Shown here piece after piece: positions 8,053 to 16,115 of a DNA stretch of 64,000 bases (its first letter is position 1; every line of letters begins with the position of its first letter). The notes below the pieces were generated by a model. It did not search any database. It was given only the letters and a program-made list of their open reading frames with translations, and was not told the DNA's origin. Position numbers and translations under genes: made by a program. The stretch spans positions 558,001 through 622,000 of the forward strand of contig NZ_CP014513.1 of NCBI RefSeq assembly GCF_001577365.1, read 5' to 3'. Origin of the DNA: Frondihabitans sp. PAMC 28766 (GTDB taxonomy: Bacteria > Actinomycetota > Actinomycetes > Actinomycetales > Microbacteriaceae).

Positions 8053-8874
8053 GTGCCCCGAATCGATCCTGCCTCCGAGGCGGTCATCCTCGCCGGGGCC
8101 GGGCGCGCCATCCTGCTGCAGCTGGCGCGACCGGCGGTCGGCTACGGGGTCGCGCGGCATAGCGACTTCGCGCGTAACCCGATGGGCCGGTTGCACGGCA
8201 CGCTGATGTACGTCTACGCCGTGATGTCGGGCACACCTGCCGATCGCGATCTCGCCAGCTCGTTCGTGAACCGTATGCACGCCCCGGTGCACGGCCCGGG
8301 CGACGCGCACTCACCGGCCTACGACGCGCGCGACCCCGAGCTGCAGCTCTGGGTGGCCGCCACCCTCTACGACACGGCGATGACCGTGTACGAGCGGGTG
8401 CTGGGCCACCTGCCGCCCGCTCGCGCCGACGAGGTGTACGCGCGGTACGCCGCCCTCGGCACGGCTCTCGATGTGCCTCCCGATCTCTGGCCCGCCTCCC
8501 CAGCCGCCTTCCGTGAGTACTGGCGCGGCGCGCTCGCGCAGCTATCGGTCGACGACACGATCCGCGCCCAGGCCGATGAGCTCTGGGCGGCGAGCGAGGC
8601 CCCGCGCTGGGTGCGGCTGCTCATGCCGCTCAACCGCTGGGTCACGGCCGGGCTGCTGCCGGCGCCGGTGCGCGAACAATACGGCCTCGCGTGGTCGCCC
8701 CGGCAGCAGTGCCGTTTCGACCGGCTCTGGGCCGTGCTCGCGGCGGTGTACCCGCGACTGCCGCGGGTCGTGCGTGTGTGGCCGCAGCAGTACTACCTGC
8801 GCCGACTCAGGCGCCTCGCCCGGCCCGATACACCTCGAGCGCCGCAGACGCCGCCGCCAGCAGCGGCACGCTGA
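8053..8874 (+). CDS. Oxygenase MpaB family protein (DUF2236)
   Basis: A 273-residue member of the MpaB/rubber-oxygenase superfamily, helical heme proteins that oxidise C=C bonds (latex-clearing protein, fungal MpaB). Typical features are LLQLARPAVGYGVARHSDFA at residues 21-40, RLHGTLMYVYAVMSG, and HAPVHGPG near residue 75, where conserved histidines are expected to ligate heme. The segment LQLWVAATLYDTAMTVYE follows. The GTG at 8053 lies 17 bases after the GH6 stop. The C terminus (Pro/Ala-rich) overlaps the convergent PanE-like gene by 68 bases. The substrate is unknown, as for most bacterial DUF2236 proteins. Confidence 0.82.
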   Translation: MPRIDPASEAVILAGAGRAILLQLARPAVGYGVARHSDFARNPMGRLHGTLMYVYAVMSGTPADRDLASSFVNRMHAPVHGPGDAHSPAYDARDPELQLWVAATLYDTAMTVYERVLGHLPPARADEVYARYAALGTALDVPPDLWPASPAAFREYWRGALAQLSVDDTIRAQADELWAASEAPRWVRLLMPLNRWVTAGLLPAPVREQYGLAWSPRQQCRFDRLWAVLAAVYPRLPRVVRVWPQQYYLRRLRRLARPDTPRAPQTPPPAAAR

Positions 8875-9724
8875 CGCCGGCCGTCTGCCCCCGGCGCACG
8901 AGGTCGCCGAGAATCTGATCCGACTCCACCTCGAGACCCTGCTGCTGATCACGGAACATCGACGTGGTGAAGTCCGACCCCGCCTCGGTCAGCGTGGCCT
9001 CGGCGCGCGCCCGCATCGCGGGCCGCGGCTCGTGGCCCGCAGCCGCGGCCACTGCGGCGCACTCCGCCACGATCGCAAGCGCAGTCTCCCGCCCGAACGG
9101 CACCCGCTCGATCGTGCCGACGTCGCCGCCGAGCAGCGTGGTCGTCGCCCCGCCGGCGGCCAGGATGAACCACTTCTCCCAAAGGCCCTGGAGGATGTTT
9201 CGGGAGAGGACCGCCTCGAATCCTGCGCCCTCGATCTCTCGGTGAGCAGCTTGGATCCTGGGGCTCTCGGGCCCGTCCAGCTCGCCGAGCATGATCGTGT
9301 TCAGCGGGCTGAGCTGGCGGATCGTGTCGCCGACGAGAATCGTCGCCACGAAGCACAGGCCGCCGACGACCTGGTCGGCCCCGAAGCGCCGCTGCAGGGT
9401 CTCGATGTGCTGGAGGCCGTTGAGCAGAGGCACGATCGTCGTGTCCGGGCCGACCGCAGGGGCGACGTCGTCGAGCGCCTGGCCCAGGGCGAACGACTTC
9501 ACGCTGAGCAGGACGAGGTCGAAAGGCCCGTCGATCTCGTCTTTCGTGACGGCCGTGGGCTCGACATGGAGGGTGCCGTCGAGTTTCTCGACCGTCAGCC
9601 CGTCTGCGCGAAGGGCCGCAGCGCGGCGCTCGCGCACGAGGAAGGTGACGTCGCGCCCGGCCTCGACCAGGTGTGCACCGAAAAAGCCGCCGACCGCGCC
9701 GGCGCCGACCACGAGAGTTCTCAT
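8807..9724 (-). CDS. 2-dehydropantoate 2-reductase (PanE/ApbA family)
   Basis: A 305-residue NADPH-dependent reductase of the family that converts ketopantoate to pantoate in coenzyme A synthesis. The Rossmann loop is RTLVVGAGAVGGFFGAHLVE. LLSVKSFALGQALDDV and VPLLNGLQHIE occupy the expected nucleotide- and substrate-contact positions, and the conserved lysine is in GLWEKWFILAAGGATTTL. Length and motif order match standard PanE better than the paralogue at 5275. Its 3' end overlaps the MpaB-like gene on the other strand by 68 bases. No pan genes are adjacent, so the pathway assignment is tentative. Confidence 0.87.
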   Translation of the reverse strand: MRTLVVGAGAVGGFFGAHLVEAGRDVTFLVRERRAAALRADGLTVEKLDGTLHVEPTAVTKDEIDGPFDLVLLSVKSFALGQALDDVAPAVGPDTTIVPLLNGLQHIETLQRRFGADQVVGGLCFVATILVGDTIRQLSPLNTIMLGELDGPESPRIQAAHREIEGAGFEAVLSRNILQGLWEKWFILAAGGATTTLLGGDVGTIERVPFGRETALAIVAECAAVAAAAGHEPRPAMRARAEATLTEAGSDFTTSMFRDQQQGLEVESDQILGDLVRRGQTAGVSVPLLAAASAALEVYRAGRGA

Positions 9725-9805
9725 GCCTCCACGCTAGCGCCGGCGCCTCGGCCGCCCTCTCATCTCACGGCGGCGCCGCGGCCGCCCCCTCACCCCACGG
9801 CGGCG

Positions 9806-9860
9806 CCCCCTTCGATCCCGCAGCGGCTCCCCCTTCGCTCCCGCAGCGGCTCCCCCTTCG
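9806..9860. repeat. 23-bp tandem repeat leading into a palindromic element
   Basis: Two copies of a 23-base unit (9806-9828, 9829-9851), differing at one base and starting CCCCCTTCG, are followed by a partial third copy whose CCCCCTTCG is also the tip of the left arm of the palindromic element at 9853. The 324-base gap 9725-10048 otherwise holds GC-rich low-complexity sequence and that element. Confidence 0.7.
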
Positions 9861-9947
9861 GCAATTCAGGCCGCTCCCAGGCTGCCTGCCATCCGTGCGG
9901 CGTGCTGGGGCTCGGGTAGCCGAGCGGGGCCTGAATTGCCGAAGGGG
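9853..9947. repeat. Dispersed palindromic element, family A, copy 1
   Basis: Perfect 20-base inverted arms, CCCCTTCGGCAATTCAGGCC at 9853-9872 and its complement at 9928-9947, enclose a 55-base GC-rich centre. Related copies lie at 10894-10999 and 19508-19606. This copy sits upstream of the AbiEi-DUF559 gene, and copy 2 sits in its 3' end. No open reading frame or target-site duplication is seen. Confidence 0.85.
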
Positions 9948-10048
9948 CGCCGGCGCATCTGTCCTCCACAATCGGCCGAAGCGCTCGTCTCTCCACAGTC
10001 CGCGGTCGACGGCCAGCGCCGCGATGCCCCGGCCTCCATCGTGTGGGC

Positions 10049-11065
10049 ATGACATCCATCGCCGGCCTCGTCGACCACTACGGTCACGGCCTCCTGCACA
10101 AGCGCCAACTCGTCCGTCACGGGGCGAAAGACCACCACCTCACGCTCGCGGTGCGCAACGGCGAGGTCCGCCGGGCTCGCCGCGGCTGGTACACGACCTG
10201 GCGGCAGGACGACCCCCGGTTCGTGGCGGTTCGTGTCGGTGGCCGGTTGACGGGGGCATCCGCCCTGGCCCAGCTCGGAGCATGGGCGTGGAGACACTCG
10301 CCGCAGATTTCGGTCTCCGTGCCCGCGAACGCTTCGCGGCTGCGCCGGAAACGGCGCGTGCGGGTCGTGTGGGATCGCTTCGAAGTGCAGGAACGAGGCT
10401 CGGCGTGGGCGGTTTCGCTGACGGACGCACTGCGGGAGGCCATCGTCGAGGTCGGCTTCGAAGAGGGGGTAGCGGCTCTCGACTGGGCATTGCACGAGCA
10501 GAGGGTGACGATGGACGACGTCGCCGAGATCGTCCGGACGTTGCCCGACGACGTGCAGCAGATCGTCGACTGGGTCGACCCGCTGTGCGACAGCTTCCTC
10601 GAGAGTGTCGCGCGCACGCGACTGCGGAAGGCGGGCTACCACGTGCGCAGTCAGGGGCAGCTGCCGAAGCGCAAGCGGATCGACCTCGTCGTCGAAGAGG
10701 TGGTCGGGGTCGAGACGGACGGGCAGGAGCACCACCTGGAAACATTCGAGTCCGATCGGCGGAAGGACCTCAGCATCGTCGTCGACGGGCGCATCCCGAT
10801 GCGCCTCAGCTACTCCATGGTTCGTGACGAGTGGGAGTCGATCGAGGAGGCCATGGGGTTCGCGGTCGCGATGCATCGGCTGGGGCCGTCGTCTCCCTCC
10901 GGCAATTCAGGCCCACCCCGGCACCTGGGCCCGGGCGACCGCCGAGCCTGGCGGCTGCCTGCCCCGAGGCGCCGGGCGCGGCCTGAATTGCCGAAGGGGG
11001 CGCCCGGGCAGCCCCCGAAGGCACGGCGGGAGCGACCGCTCGTACGGCATCGCTACGATCGGTAG
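10049..11065 (+). CDS. AbiEi-type winged-helix plus DUF559 nuclease-like protein
   Basis: A 338-residue protein. Residues 1-60 match the N-terminal winged-helix of AbiEi-family type IV antitoxins (LVDHYGHGLLHKRQLVRHGA, then GEVRRARRGWYTT). Residues about 205-270 match DUF559, a PD-(D/E)XK-like fold: RIDLVVEE, VGVETDGQEHH, and RRKDLSIVVDGRIPMRLSY, giving a D...ExD...K-type acidic cluster. No AbiEii-type toxin gene is adjacent, so a classic toxin-antitoxin role is doubtful. The last ~57 residues (Pro/Arg/Gly-rich, from LGPSSPSG) are encoded by palindromic element copy 2, so the original C terminus was probably lost. The stop is immediately followed by the GTG of the ClC gene. Start taken at ATG 10049; GTG 10043 is an alternative. 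Confidence 0.8.
   Translation: MTSIAGLVDHYGHGLLHKRQLVRHGAKDHHLTLAVRNGEVRRARRGWYTTWRQDDPRFVAVRVGGRLTGASALAQLGAWAWRHSPQISVSVPANASRLRRKRRVRVVWDRFEVQERGSAWAVSLTDALREAIVEVGFEEGVAALDWALHEQRVTMDDVAEIVRTLPDDVQQIVDWVDPLCDSFLESVARTRLRKAGYHVRSQGQLPKRKRIDLVVEEVVGVETDGQEHHLETFESDRRKDLSIVVDGRIPMRLSYSMVRDEWESIEEAMGFAVAMHRLGPSSPSGNSGPPRHLGPGDRRAWRLPAPRRRARPELPKGAPGQPPKARRERPLVRHRYDR
10894..10999. repeat. Dispersed palindromic element, family A, copy 2
   Basis: The left arm (CCCTCCGGCAATTCAGGCC, one mismatch to copy 1) starts near 10894. The right arm GGCCTGAATTGCCGAAGGGG lies at 10980-10999, and the centre is about 66 bases. The centres of copies 1 and 2 share GGCTGCCTGCC. The element forms the 3' end of the AbiEi-DUF559 reading frame, just before the ClC gene. 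Confidence 0.85.
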
Positions 11066-12340
11066 GTGACTTACGCCCTGTCGGCCCGCTGGCTGCTCCG
11101 CCTCGTCGTCGTCACGACCCTCGTCGGCATCGGCGCCGGTCTCGCCGGTCTGGTCGTGAGCTTCCTCCTGCACGGGCTCGAACACCTCACCTACGGCTTC
11201 GGCGAAGGCCACTTCCTCGACGATCTGCCCACGCCGAGCGATGGTCTGCGGGTCGGCGCCCTGGCTCTCGCGGGTGTGCTCGGCGGTTTCGGGTGGTGGG
11301 GTCTCCGCCGCCGCAAGAACAAGGTCGTGAGCGTCGAGAAGGCCGTCGAGGGCGCGCACATGCCCTGGTTCGAGAGCCTCTGGAACGTGGCCCTCCAGAT
11401 CGTCATCGTCGGCCTCGGCGCCTCGATCGGCCGTGAGGTGGCCCCGCGCGAGCTGGCGGCGCTGGTGTCGCAGTGGGTGACCGACCGGTCGGGCATCACG
11501 GCGAGAGAGCGCAGGATCCTGGTGGCGTGCGGCGCCGGCGCCGGTCTCGCGGCCGTGTACGACGTTCCGCTCGGCGGGGCGGTGTTCGCCGTCGAGATCC
11601 TGCTCGCCGAGCTGAGCATCGCGACGATCCTCCCGGCGCTCGCGACCTCGGCGATCGCCGCGCTGGTGGCGAGCCTCGTGACCTCCAGCCACCCCCTCTA
11701 CGTCGTGCCGAGCCTGTCGCTCAGCCCGTCGCTGCTCGTCTGGTCGATCATCGCCGGCCCGGTGCTCGGCTTCGGGGCGTTGGGCTTCACCGCTCTGGCG
11801 AAATGGGCGCAGGATCATCGGCCGTCGGGCTGGCGCATCCTCATCGTCATGCCCGTGGTGTTCACGCTCGTCGGGGTGGTGTCGATCTGGCTGCCCGAGA
11901 TCCTGGGCAACGGGCGCGCGCTGGGCCAGCTCGGGCTCACCGGCACCGCTGGCCTCGGCTACATAGCGCTGGTGGTCGTGGCGAAGTACGCGTCCACGAC
12001 CGGCACGATCGGCGCGGGCGCTGCGGGCGGCACGCTGACGCCGTCGCTCGCCCTGGGTGCCGGCATGGGCGCGGTGCTCGGCGGGCTGTGGCTGTTGCTG
12101 TGGCCGGGCTCGGGCATCGCGGCATTCGCGTTCGTCGCGGCGGCGGCGTTCCTCGCCTCCTCGATGAAGGCCCCCCTGACGGCGCTGGTCCTCGTGCTGG
12201 AGTTCACCGGCCAGGGCACCGCGATCCTGGTGCCCACGCTGCTCGCGATCGGCGGCTCGACGGCCGTCGCGTACGTGTGGAATCGCCGCCGCCTGGCGGG
12301 GTCACCTGACCCGTCGCCTCGGGCCCTGCCGACCGAATAG
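11066..12340 (+). CDS. ClC-type chloride channel/transporter
   Basis: A 424-residue multi-pass ClC protein moving Cl- (or F-) across the inner membrane. The selectivity-filter segments are visible: GLGASIGREVAPRELAALV (GREGP-like) near residue 115, GAGAGLAAVYDVPLGGAVFA near 155, and GAAGGTLTPSLALGAGMGA near 315. The central GxFxP motif reads GTLTP here. Two inverted halves of hydrophobic helices surround them, and no C-terminal CBS domains are present. The GTG at 11066 directly abuts the TAG of the preceding gene, so translation may be coupled. Antiporter versus channel cannot be settled from what I can see. Confidence 0.9.
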   Translation: MTYALSARWLLRLVVVTTLVGIGAGLAGLVVSFLLHGLEHLTYGFGEGHFLDDLPTPSDGLRVGALALAGVLGGFGWWGLRRRKNKVVSVEKAVEGAHMPWFESLWNVALQIVIVGLGASIGREVAPRELAALVSQWVTDRSGITARERRILVACGAGAGLAAVYDVPLGGAVFAVEILLAELSIATILPALATSAIAALVASLVTSSHPLYVVPSLSLSPSLLVWSIIAGPVLGFGALGFTALAKWAQDHRPSGWRILIVMPVVFTLVGVVSIWLPEILGNGRALGQLGLTGTAGLGYIALVVVAKYASTTGTIGAGAAGGTLTPSLALGAGMGAVLGGLWLLLWPGSGIAAFAFVAAAAFLASSMKAPLTALVLVLEFTGQGTAILVPTLLAIGGSTAVAYVWNRRRLAGSPDPSPRALPTE

Positions 12341-12382
12341 GCTTGTCGGGCATCACCCACCAGCTCTGGAGGTCTTCGACCC

Positions 12383-12793
12383 ATGCTCACATCCCCGAAC
12401 CGGCTGCTCGGCGTCGTCGCCGGCATCGTCTTCATGCTCGTGGGGCTCCTGGGTTTCGTCATCGCGACTCCGTATCCGTTCGCCACCCCGCAGGGCGGTG
12501 TGCTCATCGGCCTGTTCGAGAGCAACGCGCTCCTCGCGCTGATTCACACGCTGGTCGGCGCCGCCCTCCTCCTCGCCGGTCTCGCCTCGGCGACTCTGGC
12601 GAAGGTCGCCAACATGCTGATCGGTATCGGCCTCTTCCTCTTCGGCGTGTACGGCCTCTTCCTCGGTCACACCGAGGCGAACATCTTCGCGCTCAACTCG
12701 GGCACGATCGTGCTGCACTTCCTCTCCGGGTTGCTGTTGGCCGTGCTGGGTCTGGCGATCGGCCGTATCTACGTCGTGCGCACTACCGCCTGA
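12383..12793 (+). CDS. DUF4383 domain membrane protein
   Basis: A 136-residue integral membrane protein of unknown function with four hydrophobic helices. Family features are NRLLGVVAGIVFMLVGLLGF at the N terminus, FESNALLALIHTLVGAALLL in the middle and HTEANIFALNSGTIVLHFLS before the last helix, which define DUF4383 in actinobacteria. The ATG at 12383 is preceded by a weak GGAGG at 12367. It ends 14 bases before the iron-box-like site and may be co-transcribed with the ClC gene 42 bases upstream. Confidence 0.85.
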   Translation: MLTSPNRLLGVVAGIVFMLVGLLGFVIATPYPFATPQGGVLIGLFESNALLALIHTLVGAALLLAGLASATLAKVANMLIGIGLFLFGVYGLFLGHTEANIFALNSGTIVLHFLSGLLLAVLGLAIGRIYVVRTTA

Positions 12794-12806
12794 GCGGCTC
12801 GCCCGC

Positions 12807-12825
12807 TAAAGTAAGGGTCACCTAA
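12807..12825. promoter_or_regulatory. DtxR/IdeR-like iron box upstream of the heme oxygenase gene
   Basis: Read on the minus strand, the 19-mer TTAGGTGACCCTTACTTTA matches about 14 of 19 positions of the DtxR/IdeR consensus TTAGGTTAGSCTAACCTAA. It lies 43 bases upstream of the heme oxygenase start, where it would make the gene inducible by iron limitation. Binding is inferred from the match. Confidence 0.6.
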
Positions 12826-12867
12826 CCCGTCACCTGACCGCCGGTCGGCCGCCGAAGCGAGGGCGCA

Positions 12868-13527
12868 ATGAGCGCAGCGATCCCGTTCTCCCAGGCGCTT
12901 CGCGAGCGCACCGGCTCTGTCCGGTCGTCCGGGCCGAGCGCCTCCGAGCGATTCATGACGGCGCTGATGACCGGCCACGGCTCGCGCGACGACTACGTGG
13001 CGATGGTCGCGCAGAACTACTTCGTCTACGGCGCCCTCGAGCGTGCGGCGGCCTCGCGCGCCGCTGATCCTGTCGCCGCCGCCTTCATGACGCCGGCTCT
13101 GACGCGCCTGCCCGCGATCCGCGAAGACCTCCACTACCTCATCGGCGACGACTGGGAGTCGCAGGTCTCGCCGCTCGAGACCACGCGCCGCTACGTCGAC
13201 AGGATCGAGACGGTGGCGGCGACCACGACCGGCGGCTTCGTCGCCCACCACTACACGCGCTACCTCGGCGATCTGTCGGGCTGCACGATCATCCGCACGC
13301 TCATGCAGCGGCAGTTCGGCTTCGAGACGAACGGCGTCGGCTTCTACCTCTTCGCCGGCATCGCCAAGCCGAAGGAGTTCAAGTCGACCTACCGCGCCCA
13401 GCTCGACGCCGTCGGCTGGAGCGACGACGAGCGCGAGCGTGTCATCGCCGAGGTCGGCGTCGCCTACCGCCTCACCGAAGAGCTCTTCGACGAGCTCGCG
13501 TCGAGCCGCGGCACCCGCGCCGCGTAG
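12868..13527 (+). CDS. Heme oxygenase-like protein (HmuO/HO-1 fold) with altered proximal site
   Basis: A 219-residue all-helical protein of the biliverdin-producing heme oxygenase family, which opens heme to release iron. The best-conserved part is FVAHHYTRYLGDLSGCTIIR at residues 124-143, then RQFGFETNGVGFYLFAGIAK. Two key points differ from characterised enzymes. The region that should carry the proximal heme ligand (AEH before xxFM in Corynebacterium HmuO) reads SASERFM at 24-30; the first histidine is H37. The distal GG of LGDLSGG is GC (C139). It lies behind a DtxR-like box, so an iron-acquisition role is likely. It may use another ligand, belong to a divergent subfamily, or have lost activity. 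Confidence 0.85.
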   Translation: MSAAIPFSQALRERTGSVRSSGPSASERFMTALMTGHGSRDDYVAMVAQNYFVYGALERAAASRAADPVAAAFMTPALTRLPAIREDLHYLIGDDWESQVSPLETTRRYVDRIETVAATTTGGFVAHHYTRYLGDLSGCTIIRTLMQRQFGFETNGVGFYLFAGIAKPKEFKSTYRAQLDAVGWSDDERERVIAEVGVAYRLTEELFDELASSRGTRAA

Positions 13528-13558
13528 TGCGCCTCGACCCGGCGGTGGGAGCGGGGGC

Positions 13559-14872
13559 TCAGTCGGCGAGCGTCGCGGCCTGGATCGCGGGCGTGCGCGT
13601 CGCCTGCGACATGAAGCGGCGCACGTCGCGGTCGACGATGATGTCGGACGGGCGCAGGGGGCGCGACAGGTAGAGCCCCTCGAGCGACGTGATGCGCGAC
13701 AGCGCCACGTACGTCTGACCGGCGCTGAACACCCGAGTGCCGAGGTCGACGATGGCGCGGTCGTACGTCTTGCCCTGCGACTTGTGGATCGTGACCGCCC
13801 AAGCGAGCCGCAGCGGGAACTGCTGGAACTCGGCGACGATGTCCTTCTTCAGCTCTTTCGTGGTCTGCGAGTAGCTGTAGCGGTATTTCTCCCACACGGC
13901 CGGCTGCACCTCGACCTCCTCGCCGTCGAGCTCGACGAACACCGTGTCGCGGATCTTCGTCACCACGCCGACCGAGCCGTTGACCCAGCGCTGCTCCGAG
14001 TCGTTGCGGAGGAACATCACCTGCGCCCCGACCTTCAGCTCGAGCGCCTCGTCGGCGGGGAAGGTGCGGCCGCCGAAGTCGCCGGTGACCGACGCCTTCG
14101 CCGTCTTGGGCGACCCGGGCAGGCGCTCCAGCTCGAGCTTGTTGATGCGCGAGACGGTGTCGTTGCGCGTCGCCAGCGTGATCGCGCCGCCGTCGGTCGG
14201 CACCGGTCGTGCCCCTGCGGTGTTGAGCGCCCCGGCGATCTCGGCTGTCACCCGACCGTGCCGCACGGCGTTCAGCATCTCTTTGAACCCCGCGTCGCTC
14301 TGCCGGTGGATGAACGCGAGCTCGACGATGCGCAGCGACACCTCGTCCCACACGTGCGCGTCGAAGAACCACATCGAGCGGTAGTGGTCTGTGAAGTAGG
14401 CCCGCTCTTCAGGATCGCCGGGCACCGGCGCCAGCTGGTACGGGTCGCCGAACAGCACCACCTGCACTCCGCCGAACGCCTCGTTGCGCCGCTGCCGCGC
14501 CTGGCGCAGCGACCGGTCGATCGCGTCGAGCAGGTCGGCGTTGACCATCGAGACCTCGTCGATCACCAGGGTGTCGATGGTGTTGAGGAGCTTCCGCAGC
14601 TCAGCGTTCTGCTCGATGTCGTGGTCGGCGATCAGGCCGATCGGCAACCGGAAGAGCGAGTGGATCGTCTGCCCGCCGACGTTGAGCGCGGCGACGCCGG
14701 TCGGCGCGCAGATGACGATCTGCTTCGAGGTGTTCCACGAGAGATGGTTGAGCAGCGTCGACTTGCCCGTGCCGGCGCGACCGGTGACGAAGATGTGCTC
14801 GCGAGTGTTCTCGATCGCGGCGTAGACGGCGGCCTGCTCGTCGGAGAGTTCGGGGCGGCTGCTCTCGGCCAT
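13559..14872 (-). CDS. PIF1-like superfamily 1B DNA helicase
   Basis: A 437-residue ATP-dependent DNA helicase of the PIF1/RecD2 group. Walker A is VTGRAGTGKSTLLNHL near residue 30. Motif Ia follows (ICAPTGVAALNVGGQTIHSL), then Walker B LVIDEVSMVNADLLDAID and motif III VVLFGDPYQLAPV. The C-terminal UvrD_C_2-type segment is AWAVTIHKSQGKTYDRAIVD, ending with AGQTYVALSRITSLEGLYLS. The ATG at 14872 follows GGAAGGGGG, eight bases upstream. It probably resolves structured DNA (G-quadruplexes, R-loops) during replication or repair. It is divergent from the membrane-anchored protein at 14972 and ends 31 bases from the heme oxygenase gene. Confidence 0.9.
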   Translation of the reverse strand: MAESSRPELSDEQAAVYAAIENTREHIFVTGRAGTGKSTLLNHLSWNTSKQIVICAPTGVAALNVGGQTIHSLFRLPIGLIADHDIEQNAELRKLLNTIDTLVIDEVSMVNADLLDAIDRSLRQARQRRNEAFGGVQVVLFGDPYQLAPVPGDPEERAYFTDHYRSMWFFDAHVWDEVSLRIVELAFIHRQSDAGFKEMLNAVRHGRVTAEIAGALNTAGARPVPTDGGAITLATRNDTVSRINKLELERLPGSPKTAKASVTGDFGGRTFPADEALELKVGAQVMFLRNDSEQRWVNGSVGVVTKIRDTVFVELDGEEVEVQPAVWEKYRYSYSQTTKELKKDIVAEFQQFPLRLAWAVTIHKSQGKTYDRAIVDLGTRVFSAGQTYVALSRITSLEGLYLSRPLRPSDIIVDRDVRRFMSQATRTPAIQAATLAD

Positions 14873-14971
14873 TCGCGCCCCCTTCCGGCTCGTCAGGTCA
14901 CGTCCCTCCAATCTACCGGCCGCCCCGCGCGCACGCCGCGGCCACCCCGGGGGCGCTCGTAGGATGGCGAC

Positions 14972-15994
14972 ATGGCGGGGTCTGTGGGGGAGAGGACGGC
15001 ACTCTCGCCGACCACCCGCGCAGCCCTGATCTGGGGCGGGTTGGCAGCGCTCGTGATCGTGCTCTTCATCGTGGCCGTCGTGATCCTGAATGCCACCGTG
15101 TACAGCGCGAAGGGATTCGTCCACAGTTACGTCGACGCCCTGAACCGCGGCGACACGTCGAGCGCCCTCGCTCTCGCCGGCGTCCAGGCCACCGGCGCCT
15201 CCGGCGACGAGCTGCTCACGGTGCCCGAGAAGGGCGAACTGCGCAGGATCCAGATCACTGCCGAACGCGAGAGCGCCGGCGGCGTGCACCGGGTCACGGT
15301 GTCGTTCGACACCTCGTCCGACCTCGGAGACACCAGCACGCCCCACACCACGACCTTCGCCGTGCGGCCGGCGGGGAAGATCGGCGGCCTGTTCTCGCAG
15401 TGGCAGTTCCAGACCGCGCCCACGGCCTCGATCGACGTGACACCGCTGCACGACCCCCGCTTCACGGCGAACGGCAGCGATGTGACCACGCTGGGCGCCG
15501 ATGTCGCGTCCCGCTTCACGGTTCTCGCCCCGGCGGTCTACTCGCTGGCGCACGACACGATGTATTTGACAGCGACGCCGGAGACGACGGTCGCCGACAC
15601 GGTCGGCGGCGTCGTGCCGGCCACGGTCGACGTGCAGCCCCGTGCGAGCTTCGTGGCGAAGGTGCGCGCCGACGTCGACAAGTATCTGCGCACCGACTGC
15701 CTGCCGCAGCGCGTGCTGCTGCCGTCGGGCTGCCCCTTCGGCCAGGAGGTCGACGATCGCCTGACGTCGACGCCCACCTGGTCGATGACGACGTACCCGC
15801 CCGTGAGTCTCGACCCGACCGACACCGCGGGGGTCTGGAAGGTCGTGACGGCGACGGGCGAGGCCCACCTGCGCGTCGGCGCCGAGTCGCTCTACGACGG
15901 CCACGACTACACGATCAACGAGGACGTGCCGTTCACCGTCGGCTACCAGGTGCTGATCGGGTCGAACAACGGCCTGACCATCACGCCGCAGTGA
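14972..15994 (+). CDS. Membrane-anchored extracytoplasmic protein of unknown function
   Basis: A 340-residue protein with a short cytoplasmic N terminus, one transmembrane helix (residues 19-42, about ALIWGGLAALVIVLFIVAVV), and a ~295-residue outer domain rich in beta-prone Thr/Val/Ser segments. The outer part contains two cysteines in LRTDCLPQRVLLPSGCPFGQ near residue 255 that could form a disulfide. The NTF2-like beginning (GFVHSYVDALNRGDTSSALA) resembles stalk domains of actinobacterial envelope proteins. No enzymatic motif is seen. The ATG at 14972 is the first plausible start. It is divergent from the helicase gene. Confidence 0.75.
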   Translation: MAGSVGERTALSPTTRAALIWGGLAALVIVLFIVAVVILNATVYSAKGFVHSYVDALNRGDTSSALALAGVQATGASGDELLTVPEKGELRRIQITAERESAGGVHRVTVSFDTSSDLGDTSTPHTTTFAVRPAGKIGGLFSQWQFQTAPTASIDVTPLHDPRFTANGSDVTTLGADVASRFTVLAPAVYSLAHDTMYLTATPETTVADTVGGVVPATVDVQPRASFVAKVRADVDKYLRTDCLPQRVLLPSGCPFGQEVDDRLTSTPTWSMTTYPPVSLDPTDTAGVWKVVTATGEAHLRVGAESLYDGHDYTINEDVPFTVGYQVLIGSNNGLTITPQ

Positions 15995-16115
15995 GCAGGC
16001 GGCGAGCCCCCGGCGGGCACGCTGAGGGCGCAGCGAGCGCCGCAGAGTCACCGGCGGGGACGACCCGAGACACCGCTGTCATAATGAGCCACCGAGCATC
16101 GAGGAGGGGCCGCCC

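Noticed and set aside
9853..9947. Insertion sequence with terminal inverted repeats
   Set aside because: The arms enclose only about 55 bases, with no transposase and no visible target-site duplication.
10049..11065. Complete type IV toxin-antitoxin system
   Set aside because: Only the AbiEi-like N-terminal domain is present; no AbiEii nucleotidyltransferase toxin gene is adjacent.
13439..14962. Long open frame on the plus strand opposite the helicase
   Set aside because: It is the antisense of a clear PIF1-like helicase, is Arg/Asp/Val-rich low complexity, and has no recognisable domain.
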